This document shows, one piece after another, positions 7,093 through 14,214 of a stretch of 64,000 nucleotides of DNA; the stretch's first letter is position 1, and every line of letters begins with the position of its first letter. The notes beneath the pieces were generated by a model, which was given only the letters and a program-made list of their open reading frames with translations, had not been told where the DNA came from and did no database searches. Origin of the DNA: Brevibacillus brevis (GTDB lineage Bacteria; Bacillota; Bacilli; Brevibacillales; Brevibacillaceae); assembly GCF_031583145.1 (NCBI RefSeq), contig NZ_CP134050.1:5907501-5971500 (forward strand), in the 5' to 3' direction. The translations under genes and the position numbers were made by a program.

Positions 7093-8589
7093 TTAAGACG
7101 TCATTTCCGTCAGGACGGATTTGATGATGTTTTTGATCTCGTCGCGGCTCAGGCCGATGTTCATCGAAGAGACGGCCTGCATGACCGCTTCTTCCGCTGC
7201 GGCTGGCTGCGGCTTTGACTCTGTCGGTTTGGATTCCGGCATTTCCCGGACGCCAAACGCGACCCGCTTGATATTGAACAGATGCTGCGGTCCGATGTTG
7301 TCGGACGTGATGTTGTTGCCAAAAGAGCCGCAGCCCAGCGTAAACGAAGGCTGGATCCCCGTCGTCGCTCCGATCCCGCCGAACGTCGTTCCCGTGTTCA
7401 CCGGAATGCGGGATGCCGGCATCGCCTGGCCGTACGCCGCGATGACATTGTCATCCTGCGCGTGGATACCGGCTGTGTGGCCGAGACCGCCCAGCTCCAG
7501 CAGCTCCCGGCAACGGGCAAAGGCTTCCTGCTGGTCTTGCACGGTGTACATCGCCAGGATCGGCGCCAGCTTCTCGACGGACAGCGGGTACGCTTTCCCT
7601 ACCCCCGTCTCCTCCGCGATGAGTACGCGGGTGTCGGATGGAATGGAGATGCCCGCCATCTGTGCGATCGTTTGCGGCGACCGTCCGACGATTTTGGCGT
7701 TGAGCGAGCCGTTGACCATAATGACAGCTGCGACCCGTTCCTTCTCGTGATCATCGAGGAAATAGGCGCCTTCGCGCTTCAATGCCGCGATCATCTGATG
7801 CTTGATCGACTCCTCGATCACCAGCGCCTGCTCGGAGGCGCAGATCGTGCCGTAGTCAAACGTCTTGCTCTGCACGATGCGCTTCGCGGCCGCCGCCGCA
7901 TCCGCACTGTGGTGGATGTAGACCGGGACGTTGCCGGGCCCTACCCCGTACGCCGGTTTGCCCGAGCTGTAGGCAGCCTTGACCATCGGCGTTCCGCCTG
8001 TGGCGAGAATCACATTGGTCAGCTTGTGCTTCATCAGCTCGTTGGTGGCTGGCAGAGTCGGCTTGCTGACGCAGTGGATCAGCCCCTCCGGCGCGCCCGC
8101 CTGCACTGCGGCCTCTGCCATGATCTTTGCTGCTTCCAACGTGCATGCCGCTGCGGACGGATGGGGGGAAAAGACGATGGCGTTGCGTGCCTTGATGGCG
8201 ATCATCGACTTGAAGATGACCGTCGAAGTCGGGTTGGTGGATGGGACGATCCCCGCCACCACACCTACCGGCTGCGCCACTTCCCACACTTTGTTGGCCT
8301 CGTCCTTGCGAATGATGCCTACGGTTTTCAAATCTTTGATCCAGGCGTACACGCTTTCGGAAGCGAACAGGTTTTTCATCCGCTTATCCGGGATGTTGCC
8401 AAAACCCGTTTCCTCCACGGCCATGGCTGCCAGACGCTCAGCGGCCTTCACGCCTGCCGCGGACATCGCCGCGACGATCGCGTCGATTTTCTCCTGACTG
8501 AATTCAGCCAGCTTTTTCTGGGCTTCCTTCGCTTGTGTCAAATACGTGCGCACTTCCTGGATGGAATACAAATCCGCATCGAGTGTCAT
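7093..8589 (-). CDS. eutE: EutE, CoA-acylating acetaldehyde dehydrogenase
   Basis: Oxidises acetaldehyde to acetyl-CoA with NAD+ in the compartment lumen. The 498-residue aldehyde-dehydrogenase fold has VAGIVPSTNPTSTVIFK near 110, the catalytic cysteine in FDYGTICASEQA near 255, and GPGNVPVYI. After a linker rich in Pro, Lys and Ala, the last 20 residues (SRDEIKNIIKSVLTEM) form a predicted amphipathic helix. This could be a C-terminal encapsulation peptide; the E. coli-type N-terminal peptide is not evident. It overlaps the preceding BMC gene by 4 bases. Confidence 0.95.
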   Translation of the reverse strand: MTLDADLYSIQEVRTYLTQAKEAQKKLAEFSQEKIDAIVAAMSAAGVKAAERLAAMAVEETGFGNIPDKRMKNLFASESVYAWIKDLKTVGIIRKDEANKVWEVAQPVGVVAGIVPSTNPTSTVIFKSMIAIKARNAIVFSPHPSAAACTLEAAKIMAEAAVQAGAPEGLIHCVSKPTLPATNELMKHKLTNVILATGGTPMVKAAYSSGKPAYGVGPGNVPVYIHHSADAAAAAKRIVQSKTFDYGTICASEQALVIEESIKHQMIAALKREGAYFLDDHEKERVAAVIMVNGSLNAKIVGRSPQTIAQMAGISIPSDTRVLIAEETGVGKAYPLSVEKLAPILAMYTVQDQQEAFARCRELLELGGLGHTAGIHAQDDNVIAAYGQAMPASRIPVNTGTTFGGIGATTGIQPSFTLGCGSFGNNITSDNIGPQHLFNIKRVAFGVREMPESKPTESKPQPAAAEEAVMQAVSSMNIGLSRDEIKNIIKSVLTEMTS

Positions 8590-9077
8590 TGCTTCTCTTC
8601 ACCTCCCCCTTTTTGCTTCTCTTCCAGGAGGCGGATAAGATCTTCTTTTTTCGCCGTGCTGATCTCCTGGGAAGAAAGCGGGAAGTCCGCGTAGCTGCGG
8701 GCGAGCCTCCGCAGATCGCCGATCGACTGCTCTGCGAGTCCGGATGCTGCCTGCTGCTGTTCGGTCGCCTTCTCCTGCTTGGATTCCGTGGAATTCATCA
8801 GATTTTTGATCATTTTCGGTACATTCTCGTCAGGGCGCGGGATGACGTGCGAATGAAGCAATCTTCCGACACGTCTTGCCGCATCGGCCCCGGCGTCGAC
8901 GGCAGACTGTACGGAGGACACATCTCCGATGACGTATACCGTCACGATCCCCGCATCCGCGCCTTCGTACGTGACGACCTTGACGTCGGCAGCTTTTGCT
9001 GCGGCGTCTGCGGCGGCGATCAGGGCGGGCAAGCCCAACGTTTCAATCATGCCGAGTGAGTATGAATGAGCGCGCAT
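8586..9077 (-). CDS. BMC shell protein with a C-terminal SAP/HeH-like tail
   Basis: Residues 1-88 are a standard BMC domain (SLGMIETLGLPALIAAADAA, GDVSSVQSAVDAGADAA, VIPRPDENV). It is followed by a Gln/Glu-rich linker (about 98-118) and a 40-residue C-terminal segment, LRRLARSYADFPLSSQEIS then KKEDLIRLLEE. That segment has the look of a small helix-extension-helix (SAP, Rho-N or LEM-like) domain. EutK of enterics is also a BMC protein with a C-terminal helical nucleic-acid-binding-like domain, so this may be a functional counterpart. The ATG at 9077 follows GGGGAGG. Confidence 0.88.
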   Translation of the reverse strand: MRAHSYSLGMIETLGLPALIAAADAAAKAADVKVVTYEGADAGIVTVYVIGDVSSVQSAVDAGADAARRVGRLLHSHVIPRPDENVPKMIKNLMNSTESKQEKATEQQQAASGLAEQSIGDLRRLARSYADFPLSSQEISTAKKEDLIRLLEEKQKGGGEEKQ

Positions 9078-9109
9078 TTACTTTTCCTCCCCTTCAAGAG
9101 GGACATTCC

Positions 9110-9763
9110 CTACGTTAGTTTTACTGGTTGGACGGCCACACTTCTCACCGCATCCGCGAATGCGTCGGCCGCTGCCTTGCATGCCGACTGGCTGCCGGTC
9201 AGCAGCGCTCCCCCGAAGTTGGTTTCGGTCGGCGGTCCAAAAAACTGCTTCATTTGCACATCCGCCGCCTTGAGGGCTGCGTCGATCCCGTACATCGCCT
9301 CCAGCGGCGGGGCGATCAAATAAGCGAGCGGCTCTCCCTCAGGAATCCCGGCCACCTGGGACAAATAGCTGCCGGTCCGCGACACGACATGGGCGTAATA
9401 GGCGTGGGTCCCTTCTGCATTCAACGAGTAAAAGCAGGCTCCACTCTCCATAAATGCCACCGCAGCATCGAGTCCGCTCTGTACCTCTGATGGCGTGGCT
9501 CCTCCGATGATCCCAATGAATTCCCCCGACAACGGACCTGACGCGTGTCCTGATCCAGCATAAAACGACTTGGCGTACACGACTTCCACCGCTGCCTTCT
9601 TGGTCGCTTCGTCGACGGCCGTGTACCCCACATCATCGATGGTGGAGGTCAACAGCCCCAGGCTGCGGATATGGGAGGGAAGATTCAGCTTTTCCGCAAA
9701 CTGAGAATCGACGTTTGGGATCAGCCGGACCGCCAGCGGCGTCGCTCGAATCGGTTTTTCCAT
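9110..9763 (-). CDS. eutL: EutL, tandem-BMC trimeric shell protein
   Basis: First gene of the operon; 217 residues, the family's usual size (E. coli 219). It has two BMC domains (RSLGLLTSTIDDVGYTAVDE in the first; FYSLNAEGTHAYYAHVVSRT and GEPLAYLIAPPLEAMYGIDA in the second). EutL trimers have a gated central pore and a reported ethanolamine site. I chose the ATG at 9763 (MEKPIRATPLAV) because AAAGGAG lies 10 bases upstream and it matches the family N-terminus; an upstream in-frame ATG at 9835 lies within the terminator leader. Confidence 0.94.
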   Translation of the reverse strand: MEKPIRATPLAVRLIPNVDSQFAEKLNLPSHIRSLGLLTSTIDDVGYTAVDEATKKAAVEVVYAKSFYAGSGHASGPLSGEFIGIIGGATPSEVQSGLDAAVAFMESGACFYSLNAEGTHAYYAHVVSRTGSYLSQVAGIPEGEPLAYLIAPPLEAMYGIDAALKAADVQMKQFFGPPTETNFGGALLTGSQSACKAAADAFADAVRSVAVQPVKLT

Positions 9764-9805
9764 GCGTGTCACACTCCTTTCAGTCCATATCCCTGTTTCA
9801 AAACG

Positions 9806-9858
9806 CAAAAAAGGCGCCAAAACAGAGGAAATCACCTCTTGTTCATGGCACCTTTGCC
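9806..9858 (-). promoter_or_regulatory. ANTAR (EutV) antitermination leader and terminator of the eut operon
   Basis: On the minus-strand transcript, GGCAAAGGTGCC (plus 9847-9858) forms a 3-bp stem with hexaloop AAAGGT, with A1 and G4 as in ANTAR target loops. Its 3' half GGTGCC also pairs with GGCGCC (plus 9813-9818). Together with the inner AACA(A)GAGG/CCTCTGTT stem this makes an intrinsic terminator ending in six Us (plus 9807-9812). The two folds are mutually exclusive. Binding of phosphorylated EutV should favour readthrough into eutL. I could not find a convincing first hexaloop upstream. Confidence 0.75.
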
Positions 9859-9916
9859 TTTTGTTTGTTCACTTGTTGGAAAAGATGTTCTTACCCAGAA
9901 TCTTATCCGTGTCTTT

Positions 9917-9954
9917 ACTGTATGACAAGGCCGAAAAAAATGCAAGCGTTTTCG
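9917..9954 (-). promoter_or_regulatory. Putative eut operon promoter overlapped by a cre site
   Basis: Minus-strand -35 TTGCAT (9940-9945) and -10 TACAGT (9917-9922) are 17 bp apart. TGCAAGCGTTTTCG (plus 9941-9954) matches a cre consensus (TGWAARCGYTWNCW) at 12 of 14 positions and covers the -35. CcpA repression of ethanolamine use in the presence of preferred sugars is inferred. The -35 box is weak, which would suit an activated or tightly controlled promoter. The rest of the 411-base gap from eutL to the secreted-protein gene holds the ANTAR leader (9806-9858) and a plus-strand promoter region near 10067. Confidence 0.55.
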
Positions 9955-10066
9955 CCCATCCATCATTTCCCTCTTTTTGATTTTCCGCACTTGCTAGAAT
10001 CCTTCCACATCTCGATCTCGATCGGGCAAATCCCTGACCGCTTTCATCACTTTTTCTAAAGCCGGT

Positions 10067-10084
10067 CATATTTCGGACACACAG
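10067..10084 (+). promoter_or_regulatory. Upstream element, copy 1 of a near-identical pair
   Basis: CATATTTCGGACACACAG lies about 90 bases before the start of the secreted repeat protein. The second copy (10753-10770) precedes the response-regulator gene and differs at one position of 18. The bases after both copies also show weak similarity (GGGTAC against GGCTACG). A shared operator for the adjacent OmpR-type regulator, or a shared alternative-sigma promoter, would explain it. Confidence 0.6.
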
Positions 10085-10174
10085 CCGGGGTACCTTTGTC
10101 GTGTAGCCGCCGCGGGCAAGCCCGATTCCCCGCCCGCCGGCACAACACCCAAAACATCCCCAGGAGGAATACAA

Positions 10175-10666
10175 ATGAAAAAGAAAATCGCAATGGCAGC
10201 AATGGCTCTGGCCGTATCCGCAATGGCAGGTTCCGCGTTTGCAGCGGATGAGACAGCGAAAAGCACGAAAACGATCGCGGCCATAGAGTTGGTGGACGCG
10301 AACGCCGTTCCGGCCAAGCTGATCCAAATCGTGCAGCAAGGCGGTACGACTCCGTTCCCGGATCTGAAACAACTCGCAAATGAGAAAGGCATCTCGGTGG
10401 AAGAGCTCATCAAGCAGCTGGAAAAGGAGGGGAAAATCAAAATCGCCACAGCCGAAGAGCTCCAGCAGGCTGACGGTACCTTGGCTCCCGCCGACACTAC
10501 CCCAGTCGCCAAAGTCATCGACCTGGAGCAAATGGCGAAAGAGAAAGGCATCTCCGTAGAGGAGCTCAAAGCACACCTCCAAGCCCGGTTCAAAGCCCTG
10601 CTCGATCCAGCAGGCAATCTTTCGCAAGCAATCAAAGTGACGCCAGCTATTCCGGCTCAAAAATAA
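10175..10666 (+). CDS. Small secreted protein with two KGISVEEL repeats
   Basis: Not a family I can name. It has 163 residues with a clear Sec signal peptide (MKKKIAMAAMALAVSAMAGS, cleavage likely after AFA at 21-23). The mature part has two copies of a helical repeat: LKQLANEKGISVEELIKQLE near 68 and LEQMAKEKGISVEELKAHLQ near 119, joined by a Thr/Pro/Ala-rich stretch. The repeats resemble short helix-turn-helix or LysM-like helical pairs seen in Bacillales secreted proteins. An AGGAGG-type site lies upstream. A hairpin at 10674-10713 probably ends its transcript. The shared 18-bp element ties it to the downstream two-component system. Confidence 0.8.
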   Translation: MKKKIAMAAMALAVSAMAGSAFAADETAKSTKTIAAIELVDANAVPAKLIQIVQQGGTTPFPDLKQLANEKGISVEELIKQLEKEGKIKIATAEELQQADGTLAPADTTPVAKVIDLEQMAKEKGISVEELKAHLQARFKALLDPAGNLSQAIKVTPAIPAQK

Positions 10667-10673
10667 GGCACGC

Positions 10674-10713
10674 AAAGGGAGCCTCCGACCACATCCGGTC
10701 AGGGGCTCCCCTT
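10674..10713 (+). terminator. Hairpin after the secreted-protein gene
   Basis: AAAGGGAGCC pairs with GGCTCCCCTTT (one bulged C), and an inner CCGACC/GGTC-type pairing strengthens it. The U-run is short, so it may be a weak terminator. Confidence 0.55.
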
Positions 10714-10752
10714 TCACGCCCCTCCTCTTCCGCCACTTCTCCACATCCTCGC

Positions 10753-10770
10753 CATATTTCAGACACACAG
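10753..10770 (+). promoter_or_regulatory. Upstream element, copy 2 of a near-identical pair
   Basis: CATATTTCAGACACACAG, 17 of 18 bases identical to 10067-10084, lies about 140 bases before the response-regulator GTG. It suggests that the secreted-protein gene and the regulator operon answer to the same control, possibly autoregulation. Confidence 0.6.
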
Positions 10771-10912
10771 ACAGGCTACGATAGATTTTCAGAGTCAGGT
10801 AACGGATCCGTTCGAGTATCCTTGAAAATGATGCCAAACCGATTTGCCCGCAATCTTGCTAGGATGGTACCTGTATAAAGTACCGCACGGATAGAAAAGA
10901 GGTCGTACCAGA

Positions 10913-11590
10913 GTGAAACGTGTTCTCGTCATAGAAGACGAACTGCCGATTGCCCGATTGGTCCAGGTCTATCTGGAACGGGCTGGCTACGAAGTCAAAT
11001 GGAACGAAGGAAATGAATCAACCATGGAGGACTTCCTCTCCTGGAAGCCTGAGCTGGTGCTGCTCGACCTGACGCTTCCCGCCCTCGATGGCATGGAGAT
11101 TCTGGCGAAAATCCGGGAGTACGGCAGCTGTCCCCTCATCATCGTGACCGCCCGGGGCACTGTTCCGGACAAGCTGCAAGGTCTTACTCAGGGGGCGGAT
11201 GACTACATTGCAAAGCCGTTCGATCCTGATGAACTGATTGCCCGCGTGCAGGCCGTTCTGCGCCGGTCGGCCTATTTGGCGGAGGGAAAGACGGTCCGGC
11301 TCGGCAGCTTGACGATCGACTTCAGCGCCCAGCTGGCTTTGCTCGGCAAAGAACCGCTTTCGTTGATCCCGCGAGACTGGCAGCTGCTTGCCTTTTTCGC
11401 ACGGCATCCGAATCAATGCTTTAGCCGCGATCATTTGCTCGACCAAGTATGGGGGATGGATTTCGTAGGAGGGGACCGGTCCGTAGACACTGCAGTGAAG
11501 CGGCTGCGCCGGGCATTGCAAAGCTGGTGCGGCGTAGAAGGGGACATCATTACGATCAGAGGAACGGGGTACAGTCTGCGTGTTTACTAG
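10913..11590 (+). CDS. OmpR/PhoB-family response regulator
   Basis: 225 residues. The receiver domain (about 1-115) has EDE at 8-10, the phospho-acceptor Asp in VLLDLTLPALDG near 50, T in IIVTARG and K in YIAKPFDPDE. A winged-helix DNA-binding domain (about 125-225) has a DWQLLAFFARHPNQCFSRDH core and the closing TIRGTGYSLRVY. The start is a GTG with AGAGG upstream. It overlaps the kinase gene by 11 bases, so they act as a pair. The target is unknown; the 18-bp repeats upstream of this gene and of the secreted-protein gene are candidate sites. Confidence 0.92.
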   Translation: MKRVLVIEDELPIARLVQVYLERAGYEVKWNEGNESTMEDFLSWKPELVLLDLTLPALDGMEILAKIREYGSCPLIIVTARGTVPDKLQGLTQGADDYIAKPFDPDELIARVQAVLRRSAYLAEGKTVRLGSLTIDFSAQLALLGKEPLSLIPRDWQLLAFFARHPNQCFSRDHLLDQVWGMDFVGGDRSVDTAVKRLRRALQSWCGVEGDIITIRGTGYSLRVY

Positions 11591-13124
11591 GTGGCCGCTG
11601 TCCAGAAAGCAGCCCGTCAAGGCCGTCCCCCTTCTGCGGTACTGGACGTGGCGATACGCGATGATTTTGCTCATCATGCTGCTCTGCATCGCATTGTTCG
11701 GCATTTACTGGCTCCGGAAAAACACGATGGAGCAGCAGTTCGAGATATTGGAGGCGAGAACCTCGCTTCTGGCCGATTCTTTTTCCAAGGTCGTCGAGGC
11801 TGTTCCGGCCGCAAGTTTGACGACGATTATCAAACGGGGGTCTGTCTCGCAGTCCACCGTCATTGCCGGTCCCGCGAGCCCCCCCGCTGCCATCAAGGCA
11901 CCGGGCTCCCCCACGGATGCCACGACAGCGGCCATGCAGGTGAAAATCTTGCCTGCCGTTCCGCTCAACCACGTCGTGCAAATCTACGACGAGGCCAACA
12001 AACAGGTCCTGAGCCCGGATAGCAGCAAAGTCATCGGCGTGAAGATCAGCACATTGCCTGCTCCCGCCACACCGGCAAGCGGTCAAAAGGAAACCCGGGA
12101 AGTCCTCAAAACCGAGGATGGCACGTGGCTGCGCGTCGGTGTCCCGTATTACCAGCAGCATACGCTGGCCGGAATGTACTACGTCAGCACCCGTCTCAAC
12201 ACCGATACGGTGGACACGTACATCATGATCATGGTGTCCATCGGTGTGATTATGCTCTGCGGATGGGGTGTCGTCTACGTCCTATCCCGCTCGCTCACCC
12301 TGCCTCTGCGGCAGCTGGCGGTGGCAGCCGAGCAGGTTTCCGCCGGCAACTACCGTCCCAAGCTACCCGACTCCACCCGGATCAAGGAGTCAGAGATCAG
12401 CCAGCTCGTCCACTCCTTTGACGACATGGCAAATCGGCTCGGCCAGCTGGAGCGCATGCGCACCGATCTCTTGGCCGGCGTCTCCCATGAGCTGCGCACG
12501 CCTGTCACGTCCATACGCGGGATGATCCAGGCGGTCAAAGACGGAGTCGTGACCGGGAGGGAAGCCGAGGAATTCATGCAAATCAGTATGGACGAGGCCA
12601 AGCGACTTCAGGATATGGTCAACGACCTGCTGGACTTTGCCTCCATGGAGGCAGGGGCCATTGCGAAAAACGTCTCGACCGTGCACCTCGCCCCCTTCCT
12701 GAACCAGCTTATCTCGCAGTGGCATGCGGTGCCCGACCATTCGGACCTGGACGTAACGCTGACCGGTTTGCCCGAAGAGCTGGTCTGGAGCGGAGACAAG
12801 GCGCATCTTACCCAAATTTTGCTCAATCTCATGAACAACAGCGCGGCTGCCGGCGCCTCCCGGATCGAGCTGGCAGTCGCGTCTGGCCGGCAGCTTTTAA
12901 CCATCGACGTCACGGACGACGGCAAAGGTATTCCCTCTGGGGAAGTCCCTTTTATTTTCGAACGGTATTACAGAGGGGACAGCAAGCGAAAGAAGAAGCA
13001 CGGACTGGGTCTTGGCCTGACGATCTGCCGCATGCTCGCGACCGCGAACGGCGGCGATGTCAAACTGCTGGAAACCTCCGAGCAGGGCACTTCCTTTCGC
13101 ATCACCCTTTCCCATCCTGCATAA
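11580..13124 (+). CDS. Sensor histidine kinase (HAMP, HisKA, HATPase)
   Basis: 514 residues, membrane bound. The first TM is about 27-46 (MILLIMLLCIALFGIYWL). An extracytoplasmic domain (about 50-215) contains an unusual Pro/Ala/Ser/Thr-rich insert (PASPPAAIKAPGSPTDATTA). The second TM is about 218-242, followed by HAMP. The phosphoacceptor is in GVSHELRTPVTSIRGM near 305; the ATPase has NLMNNSAAAG, DVTDDGKGIP and HGLGLGLTICRML. It starts at a GTG inside the regulator's end. The signal sensed is unknown. Confidence 0.9.
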   Translation: MFTRWPLSRKQPVKAVPLLRYWTWRYAMILLIMLLCIALFGIYWLRKNTMEQQFEILEARTSLLADSFSKVVEAVPAASLTTIIKRGSVSQSTVIAGPASPPAAIKAPGSPTDATTAAMQVKILPAVPLNHVVQIYDEANKQVLSPDSSKVIGVKISTLPAPATPASGQKETREVLKTEDGTWLRVGVPYYQQHTLAGMYYVSTRLNTDTVDTYIMIMVSIGVIMLCGWGVVYVLSRSLTLPLRQLAVAAEQVSAGNYRPKLPDSTRIKESEISQLVHSFDDMANRLGQLERMRTDLLAGVSHELRTPVTSIRGMIQAVKDGVVTGREAEEFMQISMDEAKRLQDMVNDLLDFASMEAGAIAKNVSTVHLAPFLNQLISQWHAVPDHSDLDVTLTGLPEELVWSGDKAHLTQILLNLMNNSAAAGASRIELAVASGRQLLTIDVTDDGKGIPSGEVPFIFERYYRGDSKRKKKHGLGLGLTICRMLATANGGDVKLLETSEQGTSFRITLSHPA

Positions 13125-13145
13125 AGCCTGCGATCGGCTCCGCAC

Positions 13146-13190
13146 AAGAGGGAAGCGGCACGTGTGCAAAACGTGCCGCTTCCCTCTTTT
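13146..13190. terminator. Bidirectional terminator between the kinase and the lysR gene
   Basis: A perfect 18-bp stem (AAGAGGGAAGCGGCACGT and its complement) with a 7-base loop, followed by TT on the plus side; it serves converging genes. The stop codon of the lysR-type gene touches its right arm. Confidence 0.85.
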
Positions 13191-14085
13191 ACGCATGCGC
13201 TCCTTCCGGCAAATGCGCACGTATGAGATCCATGAAAATATCCAATGCTTTGGTATGAAACTCGTTAGCTTTCGTCAGCAGAGAAAAGTTGCGGGTGACC
13301 GGAGTGCCGGGCACCTTGAGTGTACTCAGCGTGCCCAGTTTGCGTTCTTTGCGGATGGCCCAGTACGACAGCAGGCTGATGCCGAGGCCTGCCTCCACCG
13401 ATTCCTTGATGACCTGGGTGCTTCCGAATTCCATCCGTCTCGCCGGAACGATCTGCAGTTGGCGAAACATTTTTTCGATGGCCTCCCGAGTCCCGGAGCC
13501 CGCTTCCCTTACGATCCACGTCTCTCCCTCCAGATCGGAGACGGAGACGTTTTCCTTTCCGGCGAGCCGGTGGTTCGGAGACGCAATCAAGTACATCCGG
13601 TCGTCTGCGAAAGGCTCGATGCACATCTTTTCGTCGATATACTCGCCTTCCACGATCCCTACGTCCAATTGGCGGTTGGCGACCTGTTCCGCGATGACCG
13701 TGGAGTTGTGAATGGTGATCGTCGGAGTGATGGCGGGGTAGTATTGCCTCATCAACGCGACGACGTGCGGCAAGACGTATTCCCCGTACGTATAGCTGGC
13801 TCCGATAGTCAAGGTGCCACTCGGGGTATTCATCAAATCGTCGACCAGACTCTGCATCCGGGTGTACAAGCCGAGAATTTCCCTTGCGTGGTGGTAGACG
13901 ATCTCACCCGCCTTGTTCAGCCGGACGTACTTGTTGCTGCGCTCCAGCAGCTTGGTCCCGATCATCCGCTCCAATGACGAGATGTACTGGCTGACGGCGG
14001 GCTGCGTCATGTGCAGCTCCTCTGCCGCCCGCGAAAAGTTTTGCCGATCCGCGACAGTGACAAACACGAGCAATTGCTGGTCCAT
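13189..14085 (-). CDS. LysR-family transcriptional regulator (YeiE/CysL-like)
   Basis: 298 residues. The N-terminal winged helix (about 1-60) has NFSRAAEELHMTQPAVSQYI. The effector domain (about 90-290) has GTLTIGASYTYGEYVLP and VGIVEGEY. The start at 14085 (MDQQLLVF) was chosen over 14112 because GGGAG/AGGG lies upstream and family alignments begin there. It is divergent from a YeiH-type transporter gene across 129 bases holding a 17-bp palindrome, the usual arrangement for a LysR regulator of the neighbouring gene. Confidence 0.9.
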   Translation of the reverse strand: MDQQLLVFVTVADRQNFSRAAEELHMTQPAVSQYISSLERMIGTKLLERSNKYVRLNKAGEIVYHHAREILGLYTRMQSLVDDLMNTPSGTLTIGASYTYGEYVLPHVVALMRQYYPAITPTITIHNSTVIAEQVANRQLDVGIVEGEYIDEKMCIEPFADDRMYLIASPNHRLAGKENVSVSDLEGETWIVREAGSGTREAIEKMFRQLQIVPARRMEFGSTQVIKESVEAGLGISLLSYWAIRKERKLGTLSTLKVPGTPVTRNFSLLTKANEFHTKALDIFMDLIRAHLPEGAHA

Positions 14086-14130
14086 CTGGCCCTCATCTCC
14101 CTTTTTCTTCATTATACATCTTTACTTATC

Positions 14131-14147
14131 ATCATCATGCAGATGAT
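14131..14147. promoter_or_regulatory. Palindrome, probable LysR-type operator
   Basis: ATCATC-ATGCA-GATGAT is a perfect interrupted palindrome in the divergent intergenic region. Its size suits a LysR recognition site controlling both lysR and yeiH. Binding is inferred. Confidence 0.5.
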
Positions 14148-14214
14148 TTATTTTTCTTATGATATGTCTTGCCGTATGCTGATCATGGAAAGAGATCTAA
14201 AGGAGTGAGTCACA

